Part shown: positions 10,748 to 20,815 of the stretch, piece after piece
Layout: each line of letters begins with the position of its first letter
How positions within the stretch are numbered: position 1 is the stretch's first letter
NCBI GenBank assembly: GCA_948470475.1
Contig: OX419335.1
Location: forward strand, 39,893,594 to 39,957,593
Source of the DNA: Galaxea fascicularis
Lineage: Eukaryota; Cnidaria; Anthozoa; Scleractinia; Euphylliidae
DNA length: 64,000 nucleotides
Direction: 5' to 3'
Position numbers and translations under genes: made by a program
Notes under the pieces: model-generated
Databases searched by the model: none
Told to the model about the DNA's origin: nothing
What the model saw: only the letters and a program-made list of their open reading frames with translations

Positions 10748-10853
10748 CAGTGCCTGAATGGGCGCTGCCGCTCATTGTAAACCGACAGACGCCCTTGCTT
10801 CTCGGCACCCCAAATAAGGAAACCTCAGATTTTTAACGAAGAAAACCGCCCAA

Positions 10854-10866
10854 TGATAAGAACAGA
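10854..10866 (-). other. U2 nt 39-51 between elements F and G (target-site copy)
   Basis: On the minus strand these 13 bases read TCTGTTCTTATCA, identical to U2 snRNA nt 39-51. They are the only U2 bases between the 3' end of F and the 5' end of G, and match the 13-bp copy at 13693-13705. This is the target duplication expected when one element inserts at the same U2 site as its neighbour. Confidence 0.85.
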
Positions 10867-11418
10867 TTTTTTTAAAAAATAAAATTTATTTACACAGTAG
10901 CCCAAGGGCCACTGGATAAAAAGTTACAAATTCAACCTAAAGAAACCAAAAGAAAATACAATTACATCACCAAAGATACAAAACAAGAAAAGTTAAAGTA
11001 ATGAGTACAAAAAAAGCAAAAGAGTCCATATAACAAAGTTCTCAAGTGTGAAAATTAAACTAAGAGTCCATTTGAATAACAAAAATATTTACAATACAAA
11101 ACTACTAAGCTAATCTAATCTAACTACAAAAGCAATCGGTATTTACAAACAGGCGAGGAGAACCCCGGGAGAACAAGCCGCGGCCAGGTCATCCCCGCCC
11201 TAAAAAACACATATTTATACTATTTACAAAAGGTGAAAACTAAGGTTCTCAGTACTGTCAACTAAGACGACCGAGACCTAAAGAAAAACAACCAAACAAT
11301 AGCTTATTAATTAACCCAAGAAAAACACGAAAACAAAAACAAGCTGGACTCAGTACAACCAATTAAGGCGACCAAGAGCCAGAGAAACATTACAAAATCA
11401 AAATAAAAGGAAAATACA

Positions 11419-12430
11419 CTAAAGATTTAAAGAAATCTCATCATTCGCATCAACCTGACAAATAACTTTATTTATGGACCAAAGATAGCGGACACGGTCA
11501 AGCGGATCACATTGAATACGTAATTTGATCTCCTTAATTACCATATCAATAATGGCACGGGAATTCAAGTTTTTGTTGCGAAACGTTGCAAAATTACGAG
11601 CTTGCCAAATGCAAAACAAAATAGTTGCAAGGAAATAACGAAAGACAGGAAGACCAGGAGATGAAGAGGGATTAATAAAGGGAAAAATGACCGAAGAAAA
11701 GGATAACACAAAAGGAGAATTTAAAAGACGAGAAAGGTAGGGAATAAAATAATTCCAAACGTGAACAATTCTAGGGCAAGAAACAAAACAATGTTTAGTG
11801 GACTCGACACGAGAGCAAACAGCGCACTGTTCTGAATTGTTCTGCACGCGAACCACATTGTGTAAAAGCAACCACAAAACATCATTTTTACGATTCTCAA
11901 TAAGCTTAAGACAGGATTTCCGCCACACCGAAGCCTACCAAAAAATGGGACGGCCAACAACGGACTCCCAGAAAACGGCAAGATCACTTTCAATACAGTT
12001 GAAATCACCTGCGATAATTTTGAAAGAATTCGGACAGAAGAAATCATGAATATTTTCGTAAAAACCCTTGCGCTCAGTAGGATTCGTGGGCGTGTAAACA
12101 TGAACAAAATTAAATCGCAAGTCATCAATAAAAGCTAAAACACTAACAATTCTACCAGAGGAGTCTTTTTTCCATGTCGAAACTTCAAAACGAGATTTGT
12201 CGGAAATCAGCAGGGCAGCCCCTCCCGGTTTCCCAAGTGCAGGAGACCAAAAACTTTTGCCAGGCCACTGGGCCCGCAAATGCTCAATCGTATCATCTTT
12301 CGCCGCTTAAGTTTCTTGCAAAAAAATCACATCAGCTTTTGAATCACGCATCAAATCAAAAATAGCACGTTGTTTGGCCCCGTCGCCAAAACCGCAAAAC
12401 TTAAACTTATACATTTAATACGAACCGCCA
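11419..12430 (-). pseudogene. Element F ORF2 remnant: endonuclease start fused to C-terminus
   Basis: Reading starts at MAVRIKCISL (about 12430) with a small deletion and a stop in the QET region. It then runs SFWSPALGKPGGAALLIS to the box AGDFNCIESDL at about 11990. There the sequence jumps directly to AVFWESVVGRPIFW, part of the ORF2 C-terminus that matches element C at about 21390. The catalytic RT domain and the second half of the endonuclease are absent. The end includes the zinc-binding segment (CAVCSRVESTKHCFVSC) and stops at 11419 with NDEISLNL, nearly identical to C. Confidence 0.8.
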
Positions 12431-12645
12431 TAATGAAATATAAAGAAATAAAGAATCCTCTGGTAAACATGATGAACGTAAACTGATTTACTTATTTTTG
12501 TGTTTCTTCGTATGTCCATTGTTAGTGTTCCTCTTTTTTGCGCTCGGTTCACCAGTTTCAGAGGAGTCAGAATGTTCACGAGAGTTCTTGTTAGCAGATT
12601 TTCCTGTTACCAAAGTGGGGGCAGTCGGTTTTCTCACAGGAATCG

Positions 12646-13647
12646 TTACGGTTTGGCGGGAATTCGTCCCTGCACAGAAGGAGTAAAAGGCTGAGAAGCA
12701 GATCCAGTATTGTCCGTCATCGTCTGGTCTTCTGCTTCGCTCATAAGCGGTGAACTCACTGCTGAGAGGAATCCATCGACGGTTGGTTCAGTTTGTTCCA
12801 TTGGGCGTGTCTGATCCGTGGCGTTCAAAGGGTGTGCCGGTTGCTCGGGTTTTTCAGGGACGTTGTCAGGTTCAGTTAACAGTTCCATTGTCACAGTTTG
12901 TTGGGTTTCAGGTGGATTTTCAGTCGAAGGGGGCGTTACAGGTGTCGGATCCGTCGTTGGGGTTGGAGTACCCCAAAAGTAGCGCAAATGAATCAAAATT
13001 TTGCCAAAGCGTAGAAAACTCGGGATAGCTCGTCGGATTCTCACTGGATAATGTCGCACACCATCCTGAATTTTCTCTAGACCTTCCAGGCGAAAATATC
13101 CACGGCGGTGGCTCATCACGTCACAGAAAGCGGATAAACGGTTGATGATTGTCGTGTCAGGCATTTCATAGGGAGCGTCGAAGATTTGCAGATAAGTAAG
13201 CGGTTGATCCACATCCTGAACTGCGAATTGTTGGCCATGGATTTCTAAGGTGTTTCGTTTCAAAAAGCTCTCACGGTATCGGGGATGACGGAAGGTGATA
13301 TTGATCGCTCCAGAAGACATTCGTTGAACACATGATATTTGTTTAGGAACGATAGCCGCATCATTCAAAGCACCAAAGAAGTCTTGGGCAGGCAGGAAAA
13401 TTCTCGGGTTCACAACAGCTGTACACGGACGACAAGGGACTTAATTTTCCACATCAACAACTACAAGAGATTCTTCATTCTTGGTTACAGGTCTCACAAC
13501 ATCAGCATAGCAATTTGGCCGTGAAACGGCGGAATTTTCCACATCGGCTGCAGCCGCGGAGTTACTCATCAGGTCACCATTTTGTAAAGTGCCCGATTGG
13601 GCGCTGTCGCTCATTGTAAACCGACAGACGCCCTTGCTTCTCGGCAC
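12646..13647 (-). pseudogene. Element F ORF1, zinc knuckles deleted
   Basis: The protein begins MSDSAQSGTLQNGDL at 13605 and includes CYADVVRP, as in G. It stops near 13441 and continues from 13413 (NPRIFLPAQDFFGALNDAAI). The two RRM-like blocks are present (SSGAINITFRHPRYRESF, QIFDAPYEMPDTTIINRL). After LIHLRY, where G continues into its zinc knuckles, F jumps to FWGTPTPTTDPTP. All three knuckles are therefore missing. The Pro/Thr-rich tail resembles that of G. Without knuckles it should not bind RNA normally. Confidence 0.75.
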
Positions 13648-13692
13648 CCCAAATAAGGAAACTTCGGATTTTTAACGAAGAAAACGGACCAA

Positions 13693-13705
13693 TGATAAGA
13701 ACAGA
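13693..13705 (-). other. U2 nt 39-51 between elements E and F (target-site copy)
   Basis: These 13 bases are the same U2 segment (TCTGTTCTTATCA) as at 10854-10866. They separate the A-rich 3' end of E from the 5' end of F and form the upstream target duplication of F. Confidence 0.85.
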
Positions 13706-14240
13706 TTTTTTTTTCATAAAATAGTTTATTTACACAGTGGCCCAAGGGCCACTGGATTAAAAGGACTACAAATTCGCAGAAAGTAGATAAATTACAATTA
13801 AAGGAGCTCTTACAGTCAGTAATTCTGTGGTGAAAAAAAAAAATAATCAGAAAAGAAACTACTTGACAAAGTTCATAATAATTGTCCAATAATAAAAAAA
13901 AGTCCATTAAGGAATCCATTGAAATAATCAAGTAAATGAAAATAATCTAGTCTCGTACCAAAGTTAAACAAGCAAAATTAACATATGTATGTACAATATA
14001 TACAAAAAAGAAACAAGGGTTCTCAGTGCAATCAATTAAGACGACCAAGAACTAGAAAAACTAATATCTGTAAACAAATGAAATCAAAACAAAGAGACAA
14101 AAACCTAAATTTATTTAACAAGCGACACTCAGTACAACCAACTAAGGCGACCGAGGATAGAAAACAAGAAAAATAAATACAAAAAAGGGGCTCAGTACTG
14201 CCAATTAAGGCGACCAAGGACCCCAAAAAGAAATAACAAA

Positions 14241-17200
14241 TTAAAAATTAAAGGTAATCTTATCACTCGCATCAACCTCGCAAATAACATTGTTTATTGA
14301 CCAAAGATAGCGTACACGGTCAACTGGATCACAATGAATAAGCGTCGTGATTTCTTTAATTATCATATCAATAATAGCACGGGATTTTAGCGTTTTGTTC
14401 CGGAACGTGGCTAAATTACGAGCTTGCCAAATGCAAACAAAATAGTCGCTAGTAAATAACGAGCAACAGGAAGGGCAGGAGAAGAAGACGGGTGAGCAAG
14501 AGGAAAGATAACTGAAGGGAAAGACAATGTAAAGGAAACATCCAGAAGACGAGAAAGGTAGGGAGTGAAAAAATTCCACACCCGCACAATTCTTGGACAA
14601 TAAACAAAACAATGTTTAAGAGATTCAACACGAGAAAAGACGGCACATTGTTCTGAATTAATGTAACCCCAAGACTTAAGATTATAACGAACACGAACTG
14701 CATTATGCAGAATTAACCATAGAAGATCATTTTTACGATTTTCGATAAGCTTGAGACTAGACTTGCGCCACACCGAAGCCCCCCCCCAAAACGGCAGACT
14801 TGGGAGCAGCGCACGGGTTAGCACAGAAAAGAGAGTAAATGTTTTTACAGGAAAGATTATCAGGCAATGTACCATGTGAATCAAAAATTTTCTGAAGGTG
14901 GGATAGACATTTATTATAAAAAGCGGAAGGCTCAAAAGAAACAGGAATATTAATGGAAGAGAACGAAATTCGCGCGTCAAGTTTCATAAGACGATTCCCG
15001 ATAAAATAACGAGCCAGGTAATGCCATTTTTGGGTGCCAAAATTGTCGCAAAGACTAGACAAACAAGACAGACTAAGACTAACACATTTGGAACGAAAGT
15101 CTACAACGCCGAGGCCACCCAGGTTTGCGGGGGCACAGCAGTTCTGCCAACTAACGTTTTCCATTTTACCCTTCCACACAAAAGACCACACGAGGCGACA
15201 CACACGTTCACAAACCCAATTAGGAGGTGCGACAATTTTGGCCACGTGCCAAAAGCGACTCACACCCAAAACATTAGAAATCATAGCATGGACTACAAAC
15301 GAGAGATCCCTTTGTTTCCATAAATTAAAAACAGTTTCTAATTTATCAATTTTGGGTTTCCAATTAGCGGATTCAACCGAAACGAGACCATTAGAAAAGT
15401 ATACACCTAGAATCTTCAATTTCGGGACCCAAATAAGGCCAAAGGGAGAGGCGCCATTTGCTCTCCACCTTCCGAGCCACATTGCCTCGGATTTTGAGGT
15501 GTTGAGTTTGGCACCAGACCCTAGTTCATATCGGTGAACAATATTTAACAAATTACATAAAGAGCGCTCACTTTTAACAAAAATTGTCGCGTCGTCAGCA
15601 TATTGAGAGATTTTAAAGAAGAGGCCCCCAGCTCCGGGGAGCGGGAAACCATCAATATCCGTCGATTTCCTTATTTACGTAGAAAGTACCTCAGAGACTA
15701 AGACGTACAGGAGGGGAGACAGGGGACAACCCTGCCTTACCCCTCTGCCAAGAAAAACAGGTGCGGATAACATCCTATTACAAATAATACGCGAACAAAC
15801 ATTGTTATAAAAAAGATTAACCCAACGACAAAAGGATGGCCCAAAACCAAATTTAGAGAGCGTCCTCATTAAAAAATCATAATCGACACGATCAAAAGCT
15901 TTCTCTTGATGTAAGGTAATTAAAATTCCAGTTTCATCAGTTTTATCAATCATGTCTAAGGTGTCTCGAATCAATTGAAGATAAGAAAAAATTGATCTGC
16001 CAACAACCCTGCACGTCTGATCCTCATTAACGATCGAAGACATCACGGGCTTGAGGCATTCAGTAATCACTTTGGATGCAAGTTTGTAGTCCGTGTTCAA
16101 AAGGGAAATTGGGCGCCAATTCTTCGGCAATCGTTTGTCATCTTTCTTGTACAGCAAGCGCAAGAGACCCTCGTGCTTGGCTGTCAGTGAGGGACCGGAG
16201 ACGATAATTCTCATTTAGAACAGAAACGAGAACATCGCCCAGGTCCGACCAAAAGGCAAGATAAAACTCCGTATGAAGGCCATCAGAACCGGGAGATTTA
16301 CCAGTCTGAAGACCTTTCAGGGCGAGAAAAAGTTCATCCTTTGTAATTTCACCCTCGCAACTCTCGCGATCAAAATCCGAGAGGGAAAATTCTAAATCAT
16401 CAATTAGATCAGTTTGAACCTGTAAATCAAGGTTATCCTTGGTAAAAAGATTCTTATAAAAATCAACCAAAATAGATTCAATATCAGTTTGTGTACACTT
16501 TTCAACACCATTAGAGTCTAATAGTGAAGTAAATAAAATTTTCTCAGCCCTTTTTCCTTCAAGTTGGAAGAAAAACCTAGTCGGTTTTTCTCCCTCCTCG
16601 ATCCACTTGGCACGATAGTATTAAAGCCCCCTTTGCCTCACGTAATACGAGAGACGCTAGAGAGCTTTCAAAACTTTTGATTTCAGAAACCACAGAGTTA
16701 TCGCCTAGTGCAAGGGCAGCTTTGGCCCTGATCAAGCTATTTGTCAACAAATTACGTTCATGGTTTGCTGCTCGACGCTTCTTTTTACAATAATCAATGC
16801 AGGAATCACGAATGACAAGTTTCAAATTATCCCACCAAATCCCAAGAGTCGCGAAATTATCAATACAGCGCTTTTGAAGAGAAAAAGATGATAGCATTTT
16901 ACAAAAGTCTTGATCCGACAAAAGAGACGTGTTGAATTTCGAAATACCATTCCGAGAATAAGCCAAGCCGTCGATAGATAAATTCAAAATAACAAAATCA
17001 TGATCAGAAAGTGAACATGGCAAAACATTAACATGACAATTCTCTCTAGCAAGGGAATGAGATAATAAAAAACGATCTAGGCGAGATGCCTGCGTGCAAT
17101 TAGGATTCATCCACGTATAACAGACCCCATGAGGGTTCTGTTTGCGCCAAATATCAACAAAAGAAAGATCATTCGTAAAAGAATGAAGAGTTGACTTGTC

Positions 17201-17673
17201 GGGCAAAGATTTATCTGCAGCGTTCAAACGATCGAGTGAATTATCAATACAAAAAAATTGCCGGCAACAACGGGAACAGGAGAAAGAAAATAAGTATGAA
17301 GCTGGTCAAAAAGAGCTTTACGATCAGGAATGGTATTTGGCGCGTAAATATTTAGGATATTAAACTGCATAGACCTGATGAGCACCAATACACTTAGGAT
17401 ACGACCGTCGGAGTCAAAAATATAACGAAGAATTTTCCCTTGGAATTTTGGGGGGACAAGCAGGCACACACCCACAGATCTGCCCCGCCCAAAAGACCAG
17501 TAACAGGTTCCATGCCACTTACGAGCAATAGTATCAGCTTGGATTTTAGAACAAACATGAGTCTCTTGCAAGAGTATCAAATCAAAACTAGAATGAGACA
17601 ATTCATAGAGAACAGAATCACATTTAGCAGGGGAGATCAATCCCCATACATTAAGAGATACAATTTTTAACAT
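14241..17673 (-). pseudogene. Element E ORF2 (APE endonuclease and RT), degenerate
   Basis: ORF2 starts at 17673, MLKIVSLNVWGLISPAKC, six bases after the ORF1 stop. The endonuclease shows LLQET, YAPN and VVAG, where a frameshift breaks the GDFN box (about 17255), then SRLDRFLLS and SDHDFVIL. The linker (RAKWIEEGEKPT) is shifted again near 16600. The RT has KLPKNWRPISLLNTDYKLA-type fingers, LHQEKAFDRVD (the expected Asp is changed to His), GVRQGCPLSPLLY and YADDATIFVK at about 15590. More frameshifts follow before the zinc-binding C-terminus and the stop at 14241. At least five disruptions and a lost catalytic residue make it inactive. Confidence 0.85.
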
Positions 17674-17679
17674 TGATGC

Positions 17680-19978
17680 TCAACGACGTCTATGCCTAAC
17701 CCGAACCCATTCTGACCGATCGTCAGAGGAATCTGAGGAATGATCGCGACGGCAGTCATGGCGAGACTTTGACCGATCGCGCTCATCGTCAGAGGAGCGG
17801 TCCCGCTCACGGCGGTGATCACGATCACGCTCACGATCACAGTGCCGGGAATAATCCCGCTCCCGATCCCGATCGCGATAATCGCCCCGAGAACACTCCC
17901 GCCCACTCGACTCACGCGTGTGGCCAGAATCACGCTCGCGCCGGTGAACTTCCTCGTGCCGGTCGCGTTTATCACTAGGTTTCTTATTAGAACCTTCATG
18001 ATCCGATGATCGGCTATCTCCACGATCCTTCTCTGAAGATTTTCTGCCTTCTTGACGACTCGGGTTCTTCTCAGGACGGCGGGGTTGAGTAACAGCTTCA
18101 GCATAATTTTTTGACTTCTCGGTAACAATAGTTTTGGTAACATTAGCATATGATGCTCGCGAAGGCTGTTCGATGACATTCACAGCATGCACCACATAGG
18201 GACACGTACGAAGCAAATGAGATGGATCCAGGCAAACAGAACACAAAATAGGCTCATCGCAATCTTTAAAATGATGGCCAGGCTGCTCACAGTTAAAGCA
18301 GCACGTAGAATTACACGCTGCAACTAGATGATCTTCAGCTCCACATCGCCGACACATTTTCGGCTGGCCAGGATGCCATACACGAATATAGCATCCAGCA
18401 ATACGAACAACAGAAGGGACGGCAACTTTCAGACGCATCCTTGCGGTGCGAACCCCGTTAAGAACACCGCCCTGACCCTTATCCTGCAGAAATGAAAACA
18501 CTTTACCATACACAGATAAGCGCCCGATTAATACAGAATCAGGCATTTCACTAGGCGTTTAAAAAATTTTAACAATGACAACACGGTTCTCACAGTCAGA
18601 TAGGTAACACTGATGCCCACTAATTAAAAGTTCATGATGACCAAGAGCAATATTCTTGGCATCCATGGAGGTGAAAGATATTACCCACGTGTGAGTCGAC
18701 GAATTGAACTGGAGACATGAAATGAAATCACGCTCAATGCTGGAATTATCTAGACCTTCCAAAACTTCAACGCTGGAGACCGGCGCATCTAGCGAAAAGC
18801 TCAAAGAGCAATTGCGATTTAGGCGAACATCACCGCTCTTCGTCAAGGACCAACAATTTGCAGGGGCACGTTGGAAACGAGCGCCAGTTTCAGCCATAGA
18901 CTGAAGTGCCCCAGGAATTTCAACACCAGGAGAAAGAGAAACAGACTCGTCAGCACTAGGCGAACTTGAACCCAAAGAAGGCGTAGCAGCAGAACAAGAA
19001 AACATTTCCATAGAGCCAAACGATGATACTGAACAAGGAGATTCGGAACCGGAGGGCACGGGTGTGGCACCCTGAGGTGACACAACAGGAACAGCAGGTT
19101 GTTCAACCAAATCCTCTTGGGGACGGGCTGGTCCGACACATTGGTGTTAACAACAGATTTCTCACCAGAGGCATTATTCACAGAAACATCAACAGGATTG
19201 TCCTCTTCCTCCACATTGTTTTCAGAAATACTTGGCAACATACCACCTTTTCGGTTAGCACCTTTACCGCTAGATCTTGCCATCTCAATAGAGGGACAAA
19301 AAGGAGTGCTCACGTGCCCTTCAAGGTTCATTTGATTCATTAACTCATTTGATTGATTTGATACATTAACTACGTTAGGCACATTTAACTCATTTGATTC
19401 AGCAGACTTATTTGATCCAACTACATTACTTTCATTTTCAGTAGTACTAATTACATTATTAATTGCAGAAGACTTTCCAGAGTTACATTGGTCAGGAGTT
19501 ACATCACAGACAGGAACGCCATTAGCAACTTCAACATCCATAGAGTCGGTAGCAATGACTTGAGCGTCTTGTAAAATGGATTGAGAATTAAGACTCACCA
19601 AAGACTGAGAAACAGAGGGGGAAGAGGAGCCTGAGGCAACCTCAGAATCACCCGAGGGGGCTTCACCCGAAGGAGAAGCCACCACCGGAGAGGATTCAGG
19701 GCCAAACTTAGAAGTAGAAGGCACAGCAACATCATCACAGGCCGGAGTAGAAGAAGCCCGAGAGAAGAGTCTACGGGCCATCCGACCCAAGACACCAGAG
19801 GTAGGAGTCTCATTATTAGTAGAGACAACAGAAGGAGTCGAAACAGCAGTTCCAGGGTCCAAAGCACTATTAACAACAGAAGGGGCACTATCAGCTGCAG
19901 AGCCCTGATTTGCACCCCAAGGGTTTGGACAATCACGAGCAAAATGCCCAGATTGACCACAATGCCTGCACTTGTCAT
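17680..19978 (-). pseudogene. Element K/E ORF1: knuckles and RS/RD-rich tail, interrupted by stop
   Basis: The upper part (19978 to about 19120, K) has one knuckle, CRHCGQSGHFARDC, then a Ser/Asn-rich region. After a frameshift near 19115 the E-type protein follows, with IPGALQSMAETGARFQR and the first RRM-like block. A TAA at 18559-18561 interrupts it, and the same frame resumes with EMPDSVLIGRLSVYGK. Then come CRRCGAEDHLVAAC, CFNCEQPGHHFKDC and CSVCLDPSHLLRTC. The last 150 residues are very rich in Arg, Asp, Ser and Glu, with many RD, RS and RE pairs, and end in RHRRR at 17680. This tail resembles splicing-factor RS/RD domains. Confidence 0.75.
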
Positions 19979-20147
19979 ATGCCTTGTGGTAACGGCCCTC
20001 AGGTCCGGCCACAGAGGTCGTCTTTCAGTGCTTCAGCTCGCCACTTGTACTGTCTAACCTGCTAGCAAGAAATAAAAACACATGGCCAAGGTTTGACGTT
20101 TAGTTAGTTTCTTTTTTTTTCAATTGAATATTTCTTCTCCAAGGGGA
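19979..20147 (-). other. U2-U1 spacer (truncated copy)
   Basis: This matches the spacer between U2 and U1 in the intact unit (63248-63461) with few changes, up to a CATATGA in the U1 proximal promoter. There the U1 gene has been replaced by element K/E. Confidence 0.85.
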
Positions 20148-20297
20148 AGTGGGCTGCACTCGGAGGTAGTGCTATAGCGAGGCAACCTGTGGCTGGGACA
20201 AGGCAAGCCTCTTTTCCACAGCCCAATCCCAAAAATCAGTTTAATATATGAGCTGCTCAATGAGCAGCATATCAGATATTAAGCTGATAAGAACAGA
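20148..20297 (-). pseudogene. U2: U2 snRNA 3' part (nt 39-188)
   Basis: This is the downstream part of a U2 gene split by element C. It starts at U2 nt 39 (TCTGTTCTTATCAGC), includes the Sm-site region and the 3' stem-loops and has only a few differences from the intact gene at 63462-63649. The promoter and nt 1-30 lie beyond the insertion at 26015-26044. The gene is split and cannot make U2. Confidence 0.92.
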
Positions 20298-20815
20298 TTT
20301 TTTTTTAAAATAAAATTTATTTACACAGTGGCCCAAGGGCCACTGGATAAAAAGTTACAAATTCAACCTAAAAAATACAAAACAAGAAAAGTAAAGTAAT
20401 GAGTACAAAAAAGCAAAAGAGTCCATATAACAAAGTTCTCAAGTGTGAAAATTAAACTAAGAGTCCATTTGAATAACAAAAATATTTACAATACAAAACT
20501 ACTAATCTAATCTAATCTAACTACAAAAGGAATCGGTATTTACAAACAGGCGAGGAGAACCCCGGGAGAACAAGCCGCGGCCAGGTCATCCCCGCCCTAA
20601 AAAACACATATTTATACTATTTACAAAAGGTGAAAACTAAGGTTCTCAGTACTGTCAACTAAGACGACCGAGACCTAAAGAAAAACAACCAAACAATAGC
20701 CTATTAATTAACTCAAGAAAAACACGAAAACAAAAACAAGCTGGACTCAGAACAACCAATTTAGGCGACCAAGAGCCAGAGAAACATTACAAAATCAAAA
20801 TAAAAGGAAAATACA

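Larger units (their letters stand above)
8063..10853 (-). mobile_element. Element G: U2-targeted non-LTR retrotransposon, 3' part lost
   Basis: G begins at 10853, directly after 13 nt of U2 (nt 39-51). It contains a 5' leader, an ORF1 and the first part of an ORF2, and is cut at about 8063 inside the reverse transcriptase, where ORF1 of element I follows. Its leader is nearly the same as that of F (CAAATAAGGAAAC and the GACAGACGCCCTTGCTTCTC stretch). A second, diverged leader copy lies inside its ORF1 at about 10540-10660. Confidence 0.8.
10867..13692 (-). mobile_element. Element F: internally deleted U2-targeted retrotransposon (2,826 bp)
   Basis: F is bounded on both sides by the same 13 nt of U2 (10854-10866 and 13693-13705), so it is a complete insertion. 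It keeps the 5' leader, most of ORF1, the start of the endonuclease, the C-terminal end of ORF2 and a full 3' UTR. The core of ORF2 is deleted. Its 3' UTR is nearly identical to that of C, including two small repeated hairpins (about 11243-11278 and 11346-11380), a terminal hairpin near 10905 and an A-rich end. It was probably mobilised in trans by an intact relative. Confidence 0.85.
13706..19978 (-). mobile_element. Element E with upstream ORF1 piece K: U2-targeted retrotransposon, degenerate
   Basis: The 3' end at 13706 joins U2 nt 39, with the usual terminal hairpin (CAGTGGCC / GGCCACTG, about 13735-13756) and A-rich tail. Three copies of the small hairpin repeat lie in the 3' UTR (about 14019-14052, 14128-14157, 14190-14221). 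ORF2 and ORF1 are complete in layout but carry stops and frameshifts. At the upper end the sequence is not joined to U2. It starts at 19978 inside the U2-U1 spacer, with an ORF1 C-terminal-like part (K) ahead of the E-type ORF1. The insertion is therefore rearranged at its 5' side. Confidence 0.75.

Noticed and set aside
17769..18009. Plus-strand frames rich in His, Asp and Ile
   Set aside because: They are complementary shadows of the RS/RD-rich tail of element E ORF1.
20012..20012. Start codon of the K ORF1 at 20012
   Set aside because: The first 10 or so codons come from the U2-U1 spacer, so this is not the native start of the element protein.
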